Source: Bacillus sp. ISL-45
GTDB lineage: Bacteria > Bacillota > Bacilli > Bacillales > Cytobacillaceae
Direction: 5' to 3'
DNA: 64,000 bases
NCBI RefSeq assembly: GCF_018613195.1
Contig: NZ_JAGGQQ010000007.1
Location: 1 to 64,000, forward strand
Shown here: positions 1 to 8,207 of the stretch, piece after piece
Numbering within the stretch: the stretch's first letter is position 1
Layout: each line of letters begins with the position of its first letter
Position numbers and translations under genes: made by a program
The notes under the pieces: generated by a model
Database searches by the model: none
The model's input: the letters and a program-made list of their open reading frames with translations, nothing else
What the model was told of the DNA's origin: nothing

Positions 1-26
1 GTTTAGTTTTCAAAGAGCAATGAAAT

Positions 27-100
27 TGGAGCGGGTGAAGAGAATCGAACTCTCATCATCAGCTTGGAAGGCTGAGGTTTTACCACTAAACTACACCCGC
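27..100 (-). tRNA. tRNA-Gly (anticodon TCC)
   Basis: A cloverleaf can be folded on the minus strand with acceptor arms GCGGGTG and CACCCGC, the T-arm GTTCGATTC and anticodon TCC. The CCA tail is encoded (plus-strand TGG at 27-29). It is the last tRNA of the cluster inside the window in transcription order. Confidence 0.96.
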
Positions 101-120
101 ATATAAAATTAGTTGCTGAA

Positions 121-197
121 TGGTCGGGAAGACAGGATTCGAACCTGCGACCCCTTGGTCCCAAACCAAGTGCTCTACCAAGCTGAGCTACTCCCCG
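121..197 (-). tRNA. tRNA-Pro (anticodon TGG)
   Basis: Minus-strand cloverleaf starting CGGGGAGTAGCTCAG, anticodon loop TTTGGGA (anticodon TGG), T-arm GGTTCGAATCC and an encoded CCA end. It sits 23 bases upstream (in transcription) of tRNA-Gly. Confidence 0.96.
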
Positions 198-214
198 TTA
201 TTGAAGAAATATAA

Positions 215-291
<77 letters not shown>

Positions 292-354
292 ATATTGTTT
301 TAATAGCAACTTTTATATATTAACACGATCATCAGTGTGTGTCAATAACTTTTT

Positions 355-440
<86 letters not shown>

Positions 441-498
441 AAAACATGACAGGATTATATATTAACTAATTCAAGCTCATTAATCAACAGGTAATTAA

Positions 499-583
499 TG
501 GTGCGGGTGAAGGGAGTCGAACCCCCACGCCTTGCGGCGCCAGATCCTAAGTCTGGTGCGTCTGCCAATTCCGCCACACCCGC
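499..583 (-). tRNA. tRNA-Leu (anticodon TAG)
   Basis: Class II tRNA with long variable arm, starting GCGGGTGTGGCGGAATTGG; the anticodon stem CCAGA/TCTGG encloses TAG. CCA is encoded at the 3' end. It is the second of two adjacent leucine tRNAs, as in B. subtilis trnS. Confidence 0.95.
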
Positions 584-629
584 ATATTAATATCGTGAGT
601 TGATTGTCCCCGACATGATCAAATCATAG

Positions 630-672
630 TCGCGAAATCAAGGACATTTTTTTTCGCTGAAGGCGAAAAAAT
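630..672. repeat. tRNA-spacer hairpin repeat, copy 1
   Basis: The spacer between tRNA-Leu(TAG) and tRNA-Lys carries a sequence reading TCGCGAA, then AAGGA, a T-run and the hairpin TTTTCGC-tgaag-GCGAAAA (about 650-671). A related unit occurs at 943-988 in the tRNA-Asp/tRNA-Glu spacer. These may be RNA processing or termination hairpins; function unknown. Confidence 0.6.
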
Positions 673-673
673 C

Positions 674-749
674 TGGTGAGCCATGAAGGACTCGAACCTT
701 CGACCCTCTGATTAAAAGTCAGATGCTCTACCGACTGAGCTAATGGCTC
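674..749 (-). tRNA. tRNA-Lys (anticodon TTT)
   Basis: Minus-strand cloverleaf starting GAGCCATTAGCTCAG, anticodon loop CTTTTAA with anticodon TTT, T-arm GGTTCGAGTCC, CCA encoded. Only five bases separate it from tRNA-Gln. Confidence 0.96.
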
Positions 750-754
750 AAAAA

Positions 755-829
755 TGGCTGGGCTAGCTGGATTCGAACCAACGCATGACGGAGTCAAAGT
801 CCGTTGCCTTACCGCTTGGCTATAGCCCA
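755..829 (-). tRNA. tRNA-Gln (anticodon TTG)
   Basis: Minus-strand cloverleaf starting TGGGCTATAGCCAAG, anticodon stem CGGA/TCCG around TTTGAC with anticodon TTG, T-arm GGTTCGAATCC, CCA encoded. Confidence 0.96.
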
Positions 830-835
830 ATAAAA

Positions 836-911
836 TGGCGGTCCCGACCGGGATCGAACCGGCGATCTCCTGCGTGACAGGCAGGCATGTTAACCGCTAC
901 ACCACGGGACC
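836..911 (-). tRNA. tRNA-Asp (anticodon GTC)
   Basis: Minus-strand cloverleaf starting GGTCCCGTGGTGTAG, anticodon loop CTGTCAC with anticodon GTC, T-arm GGTTCGATCCC, CCA encoded. As I recall it, the B. subtilis trnS cluster has no Asp gene between Glu and Gln, so this would be a difference. Confidence 0.96.
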
Positions 912-942
912 AGATATGGAATTAGTTTTGTTATTTTCGCTG

Positions 943-988
943 TCGCGAATTTTAAGGATGTTTATTTTTCGCTGACGCGAAAAAAACT
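943..988. repeat. tRNA-spacer hairpin repeat, copy 2
   Basis: Related to the unit at 630-672: TCGCGAA, an A/T stretch with AAGGA, then the hairpin TTTTTCGC-tgac-GCGAAAAA (about 964-986). A third short palindrome TTCGC-tgtc-GCGAA lies just before it (936-949). Confidence 0.6.
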
Positions 989-1063
989 TGGTGACCCCTA
1001 CGGGATTCGAACCCGTGTTACCGCCGTGAAAGGGCGGTGTCTTAACCGCTTGACCAAGGGGCC
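989..1063 (-). tRNA. tRNA-Glu (anticodon TTC)
   Basis: Minus-strand cloverleaf starting GGCCCCTTGGTCAAG, anticodon stem CCGCC/GGCGG around TTTCA with anticodon TTC, T-arm GGTTCGAATCC, CCA encoded. Confidence 0.96.
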
Positions 1064-1077
1064 ATATTAAAAGGTTC

Positions 1078-1168
1078 TGGCGGAGAAGGAGGGATTTGAA
1101 CCCTCGCGCCGGTTACCCGACCTACACCCTTAGCAGGGGCGCCTCTTCAGCCTCTTGAGTACTTCCCC
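1078..1168 (-). tRNA. tRNA-Ser (anticodon GCT)
   Basis: Class II tRNA with a long variable arm, starting GGGGAAGTACTCAAG; anticodon GCT in the stem CCCCT..AGGGG region; T-arm GGTTCAAATCC; CCA encoded. Confidence 0.95.
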
Positions 1169-1184
1169 ATACCTTTAAAATTAA

Positions 1185-1259
1185 TGGCTCCGCAGGTAGG
1201 ATTCGAACCTACGACCGCTCGGTTAACAGCCGAGTGCTCTACCACTGAGCTACTGCGGA
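1185..1259 (-). tRNA. tRNA-Asn (anticodon GTT)
   Basis: Minus-strand cloverleaf starting TCCGCAGTAGCTCAG, anticodon stem CTCGG/CCGAG around CTGTTAA with anticodon GTT, T-arm GGTTCGAATCC, CCA encoded. It is the first intact tRNA of the cluster, as Asn is in B. subtilis trnS. Its 5' half is copied at 1380-1406. Confidence 0.96.
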
Positions 1260-1379
1260 ATAATAGTATTTGTTCTTTCAAAAGTTATCCTTAGCCGACT
1301 GTCCTCATCTCAGGACGCTTATTCAAGAAGCGGCTCGATGAGTACAACTCATAGTAAACTCGGAGACGATATCGCTCGT

Positions 1380-1406
1380 TGCTCTACCACTGAGCTACTG
1401 CGGAAT
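1380..1406 (-). pseudogene. tRNA-Asn 5'-half remnant
   Basis: On the minus strand the first 24 or so bases of tRNA-Asn (acceptor 5' strand and D-arm) are repeated exactly, together with a few bases of upstream sequence ending TTATTTGTTC-like. The copy then diverges and has no anticodon arm or T-arm, so it cannot make a tRNA. It lies about 120 bases upstream of the intact gene and probably arose by a short duplication. Confidence 0.8.
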
Positions 1407-1523
1407 AGCTTTATTTGTTCGTGTCGTTGTCTTATCGACTCTTACTATTATAGGGAGGTACCCACTAAAAGTCAAGGGTGTTTTTAATAAGTTTTTATTT
1501 CTTTTTTAAAAGCCCACAAAAGC

Positions 1524-1997
1524 TTATTCTACAGTCATTTCCTTCACTTTCACGAGCTTTCCCCTGCATTTTCCGCACACGTATTTTGAAGTATTTATAG
1601 ATCTTTTACGGCGATAAGTCAACTTACAGCTACTGCATTGATAAAAAACGAATTTCTGTTTCGCCCTTCTCTTCTTCTCCTCCGGAAGCACAGAACAAAA
1701 CCTCGGGGCATCTACCTTCTTTAATAGATCTCGGAATTCTTTATCGCGATGCTTGTAGCCTTTTCCTTCTATATGAAGGTGGTAATGGCATAGTTCATGC
1801 TTAATGATCCCAACGAGCTCTGCTTCACCCAGCTGCTCAAAATACTTTTTATTAATTTCAATGTTATGGCTGTTCAGCATATAACGTCCTCCTGTAGTAC
1901 GGAGCCTCGAGTTGAAGAACGCCTTATGCCTGAATGGCTTATGGAAGAATTCATTAGAGATCGCCACTACAAGATTATGCAACTCTTGATCAGTCAT
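1524..1997 (-). CDS. sprT: SprT family metalloprotease-like protein
   Basis: 157-residue SprT-like protein (B. subtilis YdcK). The zinc-metalloprotease motif HELCH is at residues 67-71 with a further His two residues on. A C-terminal zinc ribbon with two CxxC pairs (CSSC near 121 and CGKC near 138) follows the SprT layout. Eukaryotic relatives (Spartan) cleave DNA-protein crosslinks; the bacterial role is poorly defined. It is cytoplasmic, with no signal or membrane segment. The Shine-Dalgarno sequence is weak. The gene lies between the tRNA cluster and the divergent cmpA, the same neighbourhood as in B. subtilis, which supports orthology. Confidence 0.9.
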   Translation of the reverse strand: MTDQELHNLVVAISNEFFHKPFRHKAFFNSRLRTTGGRYMLNSHNIEINKKYFEQLGEAELVGIIKHELCHYHLHIEGKGYKHRDKEFRDLLKKVDAPRFCSVLPEEKKRRAKQKFVFYQCSSCKLTYRRKRSINTSKYVCGKCRGKLVKVKEMTVE

Positions 1998-2092
1998 TTG
2001 TAAAACGCCTGCCTTTTATAGAAACATGACAACCCATTATAGCATATATTAATGTTACCTTTTAACGTATTATCTTAAGGAGGTATTGCGCT

Positions 2093-2212
2093 ATGCCTGT
2101 CTGGTTTCAGAATCAAATGAAACGAGCCTTCTACGAGAAAAACAGGTATCAAATCAAACTTTTAAACCAATGCTGGTACTTTTATAGAAATAAACAAGGG
2201 TTAAACGATTAA
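2093..2212 (+). CDS. cmpA: Cortex morphogenetic protein CmpA
   Basis: Small gene of 39 codons beginning MPVWFQNQMKRAFYEKNRYQ and holding the family pattern of aromatic and basic residues (NQCWYFYR). In B. subtilis CmpA is a 37-residue sporulation protein that delays cortex assembly and targets SpoIVA through ClpXP quality control. The start is fixed by TAAGGAGGT at 2076-2084, eight bases ahead of the ATG. Position between sprT and tex matches B. subtilis. A hairpin terminator follows directly after the stop. Confidence 0.93.
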   Translation: MPVWFQNQMKRAFYEKNRYQIKLLNQCWYFYRNKQGLND

Positions 2213-2240
2213 AGACTGCAGGCATTCCTGCAGTCTTTGT
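2212..2240. terminator. Bidirectional terminator between cmpA and tex
   Basis: Inverted repeat AAAGACTGCAGG-catt-CCTGCAGTCTTT immediately after the cmpA stop and just beyond the tex stop on the other strand. The stem has 10 or more perfect pairs and T-rich flanks, so it can serve both convergent genes. Confidence 0.85.
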
Positions 2241-2241
2241 A

Positions 2242-4422
2242 TTATGCCTGATCAGGCTTAAGCATTGTCAAGGCGACTCGGCCTTTCTTCTGGTCGACAC
2301 TGTCCACCCATACAGTAACAACGTCCCCGACCGATACAATATCCAGAGGGTGTTTTACGAAGCGGTTGCTTAGCTTTGAGATATGGACAAGTCCATCCTG
2401 CTTTACACCAATATCAACAAAAGCACCGAAGTCAACCACGTTCCGTACAGTACCTTGAAGTTCCATCCCCGTTTTTAGATCCTCCAGCTTTAGTACATCC
2501 TTTTTCAATAAAGGTGCTGGAAGCTCATCCCGCGGGTCTCGTTCAGGTCTTACGAGTGCATCAATGATATCTTTCAGTGTAAGTTTCCCGATTCCTAGTT
2601 CATCCGCAGTCTGGTCGATGTTAATTTTCGCAAGGGCATCTTTTAATGCAGGAGTTCCTAAATCTTTTGATTTGAAACCGAGGCTATCAAGCAGCTGCTT
2701 TACCTCACCGTAACTTTCTGGGTGGATGCCGGTCCGGTCGAGAGATTCCTTTCCATCAATGACACGCAGGAATCCAATTGCCTGTTCATAGGTCTTCGCT
2801 CCGAGACGAGGAATTTTTTTCAGCTGTGCCCTGCTTGTGAACTTCCCTTCTTCCTCACGTTTCTTTACTATATTATTGGCTACAGTTTTAGAAAGGCCGG
2901 ATACGTACTGCAGTAAAGAGGATGAGGCTGTATTTACGTTGACTCCCACCTGATTAACCGCGGTCTCAACAACGAATGTCAGTGATTCGGAAAGCTTTTT
3001 CTGGCTGACATCATGCTGATACTGGCCGACACCTACGGATTTAGGATCGATTTTAACGAGTTCAGCCAGCGGGTCCTGCAATCGACGGGCAATCGAAACC
3101 GCACTTCGTTCTTCTACCTGGTAATTAGGGAATTCTTCGCGGGCAAGGTCTGATGCTGAATAGACACTCGCACCAGCTTCATTGACAATGAGATAGAAAA
3201 TCTCCTTATTCATTTCTTTCAGGATGTCTGACACGAATTGTTCCGTTTCCCTGGAAGCAGTACCGTTGCCGATCGCAACCATCTCTACCTCATAATCTTT
3301 CAGGACTTTAATAAATTTGTCCTTTGCCTCTGTATTTTTTGAGCCAGAAGTGTGAGGATAAATCACTCCGATTGATAAAACTTTTCCCGTTTCATCCACA
3401 GCAGCCAGCTTACAGCCCGTTCTGAATGCAGGGTCTACACCCAGGACGACCTTGCCTTTTAGCGGCGGCTGCAATAGCAGTTTTCGAAGGTTTTCCGAGA
3501 AAATGTGAATCGCTTGCTCTTCAGCTTTTTCTGTCAGTTCATTCCTGATCTCACGTTCGATTGACGGCTGGATCAGTCGCTTATAGGAATCCTCGAGAGC
3601 CTCTGTTACTGCAGCTGCTGTGACAGAATGATTTTTAGTAACCCACTTACGCTGCAAGTAGCTCATAATGACATCTGCTTTTGGCTTTATTGACACTCTC
3701 AACAGATCTTCTTTTTCACCGCGATTGAGCGCAAGGATTCGGTGCGGCACCACTTTACTGACTGGTTCCGAGTATTCATAGTACATTTCATAAACATTTT
3801 TCTCATCTTGCTCTTCATTTTTTACCGAGGATTCGATGGAGCCAGTTTTAAAGGTTTCATTTCGAATCCATTTGCGGCTGTCTGCGTCATCGGAAACAAT
3901 TTCAGCGATAATGTCTTTCGCGCCGGCAATCGCATCTTCGATAGATCCAACACCTTTTTCTTCTGATAAAAACTCGCGAGCTTTGTCTTCGAGACTTCCG
4001 TTTACCGGAAACTCCAGCATCCACTGAGCAAGAGGTTCAAGGCCTTTTTCTTTTGCGACAGTCGCTTTCGTCCTTCTTTTTTGCTTGTAGGGACGGTAAA
4101 GGTCTTCTACTTCCTGGAGCTTGATTGCTTTTTCGATGCTGCCCTTTAATTCGTCAGTCAGCTTTCCTTGTTCTTCGATGAGCCTGATGACTTCCTCTTT
4201 GCGCTGTTCTAAATTCTGTATGTATTGCCATCTTTCAACGATGTCACGGATTTGCACTTCATCAAGCGCACCAGTCATTTCCTTTCGGTAACGGGCTATG
4301 AAAGGTACAGTGTTTCCTTCATCTATTAATGAAATGACACTTCGCACTTGTTTAGCTGTTAACGATTGCTCTTTGGCAATGATTTTTACATATTGATCTT
4401 GCTTATCCATTGTTTGAGTCAA
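2242..4422 (-). CDS. tex: Tex-like RNA-binding transcription accessory protein
   Basis: About 726 residues. The order is N-terminal helical Tex domain, a YqgF/RNase H-like domain (VVLGVDPAFRTGCK), a helix-hairpin-helix region (SGLSKTVANNIV...IPRLGAKTYEQA) and a C-terminal S1 domain (TGMELQGTVRNVVDFGAFVD). This is the standard Tex layout (B. subtilis YdcI), a nucleic-acid-binding protein thought to act on transcription complexes. The start is set at a TTG (4422) because GGAGG lies eight bases upstream; ATGs exist upstream (inside the SD) and at 4410, where spacing is poor. The gene is downstream of the sigB operon in the same direction, separated by a terminator. Confidence 0.94.
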   Translation of the reverse strand: MTQTMDKQDQYVKIIAKEQSLTAKQVRSVISLIDEGNTVPFIARYRKEMTGALDEVQIRDIVERWQYIQNLEQRKEEVIRLIEEQGKLTDELKGSIEKAIKLQEVEDLYRPYKQKRRTKATVAKEKGLEPLAQWMLEFPVNGSLEDKAREFLSEEKGVGSIEDAIAGAKDIIAEIVSDDADSRKWIRNETFKTGSIESSVKNEEQDEKNVYEMYYEYSEPVSKVVPHRILALNRGEKEDLLRVSIKPKADVIMSYLQRKWVTKNHSVTAAAVTEALEDSYKRLIQPSIEREIRNELTEKAEEQAIHIFSENLRKLLLQPPLKGKVVLGVDPAFRTGCKLAAVDETGKVLSIGVIYPHTSGSKNTEAKDKFIKVLKDYEVEMVAIGNGTASRETEQFVSDILKEMNKEIFYLIVNEAGASVYSASDLAREEFPNYQVEERSAVSIARRLQDPLAELVKIDPKSVGVGQYQHDVSQKKLSESLTFVVETAVNQVGVNVNTASSSLLQYVSGLSKTVANNIVKKREEEGKFTSRAQLKKIPRLGAKTYEQAIGFLRVIDGKESLDRTGIHPESYGEVKQLLDSLGFKSKDLGTPALKDALAKINIDQTADELGIGKLTLKDIIDALVRPERDPRDELPAPLLKKDVLKLEDLKTGMELQGTVRNVVDFGAFVDIGVKQDGLVHISKLSNRFVKHPLDIVSVGDVVTVWVDSVDQKKGRVALTMLKPDQA

Positions 4423-4533
4423 GAGACAATCCTCCATAATCAATTTTAATATTGCTTGGCACTTTAATAGTGTACCAAAATCAGCGGAAGGTTTACAGTT
4501 CTGGTAATGGTGTAGGCAGTGTACGGTAAAAAC

Positions 4534-4564
4534 AAAAAGAAGCCCACTGGCTAAAGTAGACTTC
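4534..4564 (-). terminator. Terminator of the rsb-sigB operon
   Basis: Minus-strand hairpin GAAGTCTACT-ttagcc-AGTGGGCTTC followed by TTTTTG. The 5' arm overlaps the last codons of rsbX. Confidence 0.8.
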
Positions 4565-5150
4565 CTACAATAAAAGTTGCATCATCCATTGAATTGGCAT
4601 ATTCGCTTTTGATTTGTTCTGCGATTGCACCAACCGAGCGATATCCCTTCAATATCGTTTTAGCGCCGTGGATATTGTCAAAACCGTCTGAGTAGATCAG
4701 GAATTTTGATTCTGGCTCATAAACGAATCTCTGGGTGTGAAACACCTGCGGCTTACCTGACAGATAACCCGTGACTGGCAATGGGTATGTCAGCTTGCCA
4801 CTTGATGTATAGAGGAAGAAGCGAATATTTCCAACGCAGCTGTATACAAACTCGCGGGTTTCGAAATAGACTTTGAAGATTGAAACAGCGGCTCCTCTTT
4901 TTTGCACCAATATATTGTTGCAGTATTTCATGAGCGTGTCTACATCTTCATGGTGGTTTTGCTCTACTACTGAAACGACTGCCGCAGAGGCTTCATGGGC
5001 GTATTGCCCGGACCCTAATCCATCAGCAAGTACACAGACAAAATAATCATCAGTAGCTGTATAATAATAGCTGTCACCGCACTCTATTTTACCTTCCTTG
5101 ATTGTCTGGTAAGCATAAAGTTCTATTTTGTCTTTGAACTGTTGAATCAT
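4551..5150 (-). CDS. rsbX: Phosphoserine phosphatase RsbX
   Basis: 199-residue PP2C-type phosphatase that acts on the stressosome proteins RsbS and RsbR, resetting the environmental branch of the sigma-B pathway. PP2C signatures are visible: VLADGLGSGQYAHEAS near residue 40 and YSDGFDN near 155. Length matches B. subtilis RsbX. The start overlaps the sigB stop by four bases (ATGA), indicating translational coupling. It is last in the eight-gene operon, ahead of a terminator. Confidence 0.95.
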   Translation of the reverse strand: MIQQFKDKIELYAYQTIKEGKIECGDSYYYTATDDYFVCVLADGLGSGQYAHEASAAVVSVVEQNHHEDVDTLMKYCNNILVQKRGAAVSIFKVYFETREFVYSCVGNIRFFLYTSSGKLTYPLPVTGYLSGKPQVFHTQRFVYEPESKFLIYSDGFDNIHGAKTILKGYRSVGAIAEQIKSEYANSMDDATFIVGSLL

Positions 5151-5941
5151 GTAATGTACTCCGAATTGTTGTTTTCCGCATGGATCGCCTCTTGAAGCTT
5201 TTTGATTGCCCTTCTTTGAAGCCTGGATACATGCATCTGCGAAATACCAAGCTTGTCTCCAGCCTCTTTCTGGCTTAGATTATCAAGATAGGTATATTGG
5301 ATAATTAACTTTTCGCGTTCACTTAGTACATGGAGTACTTTTTCGAGCACCATTCTTTGATTGATTTTTTCATAGCCATCATCAATGTTTCCAACGATAT
5401 CCAACAGGGTGACTGTCCCCCCATCAGAATCGGCTTCAATAGAATGGTCAACAGATAATGCCTGGTAGCTTTTACCCATCTCCATGGCTTCCAATACTTC
5501 TTCTTCGGAAACCTGAAGTACTTCCGCAATTTCATCCACACGCGGAGAGCGGTGCAGCTGGGTGGTCAAATCTTCGACTGTCGTCTTGATTTTTGGACCA
5601 AGCTCCTTAATCCTGCGCGGTACATGCACACTCCATGTTTTATCTCTTAAAAATCTTTTGATTTCACCAATAATAGTCGGTACGGCAAATGCTTCAAAGC
5701 TCTTACCGAATGTTTCATCGTAACGGCGGATTGCGCCTAAAAGACCGATCATCCCAACCTGGAAAATATCCTCATGGAACGACCTTCCCTTTGAGTACTT
5801 TCTCGCGATTGTTTCGACAAGGTTTTGATAGTGGAGAACCAGCTCATTCTGGGCGTCTGCATCCTCATGCAGCTGGTAGGCTTTGATTAATTCATTAATC
5901 TCTTCTTTTGGCCTTTGCTTAGGTTGAGATTGTCTCTGCAT
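5147..5941 (-). CDS. sigB: RNA polymerase sigma-B factor
   Basis: 264-residue sigma-70 family factor of the general stress type. Region 2 (LVETIARKYSKGRSFHEDIFQVGMIG) contacts the -10 element; regions 3 and 4 follow, with a helix-turn-helix near the end (LSQKEAGDKLGISQMHVSRL). Product directs core polymerase to GTTTAA/GGGTAA promoters, one of which precedes rsbV in this operon. The start overlaps rsbW by 23 bases and has GGTGGAGAG as SD. It is held inactive by RsbW. Confidence 0.97.
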   Translation of the reverse strand: MQRQSQPKQRPKEEINELIKAYQLHEDADAQNELVLHYQNLVETIARKYSKGRSFHEDIFQVGMIGLLGAIRRYDETFGKSFEAFAVPTIIGEIKRFLRDKTWSVHVPRRIKELGPKIKTTVEDLTTQLHRSPRVDEIAEVLQVSEEEVLEAMEMGKSYQALSVDHSIEADSDGGTVTLLDIVGNIDDGYEKINQRMVLEKVLHVLSEREKLIIQYTYLDNLSQKEAGDKLGISQMHVSRLQRRAIKKLQEAIHAENNNSEYIT

Positions 5942-6392
5942 CTCTCTCCACCTGCTCTCCTTCTCGGTACTTGGTCATAAAGACCGTGACGCCCTCTTTG
6001 TGATGGATTCGAACCTCGTCCATCAATGTTTCGATCAGATACAGTCCCAAGCCTCCTTCGCGAAGGAATTCCACAGAACTATTCTGATCATAAGGACCTA
6101 GTCCCTGGCGCGCTGAGTGGAAATCAAAGCTCTGGCCATTATCTGCAACCATCACTTCAAGCTTGTCTTCATACAATCCGAAACCGATGATGACTTCGCC
6201 ATTCTCATTGTTTTTATATGCATGCTGCACAGCGTTGGTACAAGCTTCGCTGGTAGCAATTTTTAAGTCTTCAATTTCGTCGTAGGAAAAACCCATACGG
6301 CTTGCAATACCAGAAAGGGTCAAACGAATGACACCCACGAATTCCGGTTTAGCCGGGATTTTCATCTCAATATAGTCAAATGACTGGTTCAT
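5919..6392 (-). CDS. rsbW: Anti-sigma-B factor and serine kinase RsbW
   Basis: 157 residues with a GHKL ATPase fold: N-box EACTNAVQHAY near residues 49-59, G1 box MVADNGQSFD near 87-96 and G2 GGLGLYLIETLMD near 123-135. It binds sigma-B, or phosphorylates RsbV on serine, depending on the ATP level and RsbV state. The ATGA overlap with rsbV couples the partners for stoichiometric synthesis. Confidence 0.96.
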   Translation of the reverse strand: MNQSFDYIEMKIPAKPEFVGVIRLTLSGIASRMGFSYDEIEDLKIATSEACTNAVQHAYKNNENGEVIIGFGLYEDKLEVMVADNGQSFDFHSARQGLGPYDQNSSVEFLREGGLGLYLIETLMDEVRIHHKEGVTVFMTKYREGEQVERDAETIST

Positions 6393-6721
6393 TGCACTCC
6401 ACCCTCAATCTGGCTGTTTATATCGATAATATCGGCCAAGCCAGTGATTTCGAAAAGTCTCTGTAAACGCTCGGACAACCCGACGATTTTGAACTCGCCG
6501 TCATTTGCACGCACGTTTTTGAATACTCCCACAAATACTCCAAGCCCTGTACTATCCATATAATTGACCTCCGAAAGGTCAACAACCATCTTTACGCCCT
6601 CTTTTTCGGACATAGGGAAAAGCTTTTCACGTAACTGTGGAGCTGTATATGCATCAATTTCGCCACTTACCTTGACTGCTAATTTTGATTCTGTTTCTTT
6701 CACATCTATCGAAATATTCAT
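6389..6721 (-). CDS. rsbV: Anti-anti-sigma factor RsbV
   Basis: 110-residue single STAS domain protein. The phosphorylatable serine is Ser57 in the motif MDSTGLG. When dephosphorylated by RsbU it sequesters RsbW and frees sigma-B. It is the first gene behind the internal sigma-B promoter (6760-6785), so rsbV, rsbW, sigB and rsbX can be autoinduced. SD AAAGGGTGGG lies just before the ATG. Confidence 0.96.
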   Translation of the reverse strand: MNISIDVKETESKLAVKVSGEIDAYTAPQLREKLFPMSEKEGVKMVVDLSEVNYMDSTGLGVFVGVFKNVRANDGEFKIVGLSERLQRLFEITGLADIIDINSQIEGGVQ

Positions 6722-6759
6722 AAATGACCCACCCTTTACAATTCAATTGCTCTTTTGAT

Positions 6760-6785
6760 TTACCCGGTTTGGAGCCCGATTAAAC
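6760..6785 (-). promoter_or_regulatory. Sigma-B promoter before rsbV
   Basis: On the minus strand GTTTAA (6780-6785), a 14-base spacer, and GGGTAA (6760-6765). This is the known sigma-B consensus (GTTTAA, 12-15, GGGTAT/A). The -35 element overlaps the rsbU stop codon. It corresponds to the autoregulatory promoter known in the B. subtilis operon. Confidence 0.92.
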
Positions 6786-7790
6786 ATCTCGTTTCAAAAT
6801 GATTAAAGTAAAATCATCACGCAATTGGAAATGCTGAAGTTTTTCAAGTTCCCTAAAGATATTATTGACAATTTCCTGAGCATTTAAGTGAATATATTTA
6901 TTTATATATCCGATTAATGTTTCCTTTTCGATGAATCCTTCTTCCGTTCTGCACTCGGTCACTCCGTCAGACATCAGGATCACCATATCCCCAGGAAGGA
7001 TTTCCTTCTCATACTGGGTATACTTCGTCCGCTTGTCCACTCCTAGAAGTAAGCCTCTTGCGACCAACTCTGTGAATTCCTTCTTTTTGGAATCATAATA
7101 GAAGCCAGGTTCGTGCCCTGCGGACGCATAATAGAAGATATTGTTGGAAGGATTGAACATTCCGTAGAACATCGTGATGAACATGCTTGGGTCAACGTTC
7201 TGTTCAACAACTCTGTTCAGATTCTCCAGGATGCTGCTTGGATCGAGCCGGTTTTCTGGCAGGCTGTCCATTGCATACTTGATCATGGACATACAAAGAG
7301 CCGCCGGAATGCCTTTTCCAATGACATCAGCGATTGCGACACTGATGTTATTGTTCTCATCCTGGACAAAATGGAAGTAGTCACCGTTCATATGCTTTGC
7401 CGGAACACTGATGGCCCCGATATCAATCCCAGGCACAGCCGGAATTTTCGTACCAAGCAATGTTTGCTGAACATTGGCAGCAATTTCCATTTCGGATCTT
7501 AATTCCTCCTGCTGGTGTCTCAGGCTTTGATGCTCTCGGTATGCGATACCATAGGCGATCATCACCTCTAGGAGGATATCAAAGGAATGCATGATATCTT
7601 CTGGAAGTTCAGGATACATCTCAAGCAGTATGCTTTTATGGAGGCTGATGATTTCTTCCGGTGCGATTTTATGCTCAATCGACTTGCGGCTGAACTTCTG
7701 CCCTGCATATAATGCTTGCTCGGATTGCTCTTTTATATAATTGTCAAGAATATCCCGATACTTTGATTCCATCATTTCTCGGAAATCCAT
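6780..7790 (-). CDS. rsbU: RsbT-activated phosphatase RsbU
   Basis: About 336 residues: an N-terminal helical domain that binds RsbT, then a PP2C/SpoIIE-type phosphatase domain (DYFHFVQDENNNISVAIADVIGKG region; MSDGVTEC near the end). It removes phosphate from RsbV in response to environmental stress. The start chosen is the ATG at 7790 (MDFREMM), which has AGGGGGAGA before it and matches the B. subtilis N-terminus; the frame is open further upstream, overlapping rsbT. Confidence 0.95.
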   Translation of the reverse strand: MDFREMMESKYRDILDNYIKEQSEQALYAGQKFSRKSIEHKIAPEEIISLHKSILLEMYPELPEDIMHSFDILLEVMIAYGIAYREHQSLRHQQEELRSEMEIAANVQQTLLGTKIPAVPGIDIGAISVPAKHMNGDYFHFVQDENNNISVAIADVIGKGIPAALCMSMIKYAMDSLPENRLDPSSILENLNRVVEQNVDPSMFITMFYGMFNPSNNIFYYASAGHEPGFYYDSKKKEFTELVARGLLLGVDKRTKYTQYEKEILPGDMVILMSDGVTECRTEEGFIEKETLIGYINKYIHLNAQEIVNNIFRELEKLQHFQLRDDFTLIILKRDV

Positions 7791-7801
7791 ACTTTCTCCC
7801 C

Positions 7802-8203
7802 CTAACGGAGCCATTTAGTCGCTTTGATCTGTGTTCCTTGACCGGGGCTTGAGTCTATGTCGAACTCATCCATAAGACGCTTCACTCCGGGAAGGCCGGC
7901 TCCTAGTCCTCCTGATGTTGAAAAGCCATCTTCCATGACTTGGCGTATTTCTTTTATACCTGGGCCGCTGTCCACTGCGTTGATTCGCAATCCCGCTTTA
8001 CCGCCGTCATATAATTTATCGATGCAAATCTGCCCTTTGCCGGCGTATAAGTATATATTTCTGGCCAATTCACTAATGGCGGTGGTGATTCGTGCCTGGT
8101 CAACTGTTCCAAAACCAAGCTCCTTCGCAACATTCCGGCCTAGCTGGCGTGCTGCGACGATGTCCCATTCGTTTATGATCGTAACGCAGGATTGGATGTC
8201 CAT
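7802..8203 (-). CDS. rsbT: Stressosome kinase and switch protein RsbT
   Basis: 133-residue GHKL kinase (N-box ELARNIYLYAG near 46-56; DSGPGI near 78; GGLGAGLPGVKRLMDEF near 93-109). It phosphorylates RsbS and RsbR in the stressosome, is then released, and activates RsbU. Situated between rsbS and rsbU as in other Bacillus sigB operons. Confidence 0.96.
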   Translation of the reverse strand: MDIQSCVTIINEWDIVAARQLGRNVAKELGFGTVDQARITTAISELARNIYLYAGKGQICIDKLYDGGKAGLRINAVDSGPGIKEIRQVMEDGFSTSGGLGAGLPGVKRLMDEFDIDSSPGQGTQIKATKWLR

Positions 8204-8207
8204 TCAC

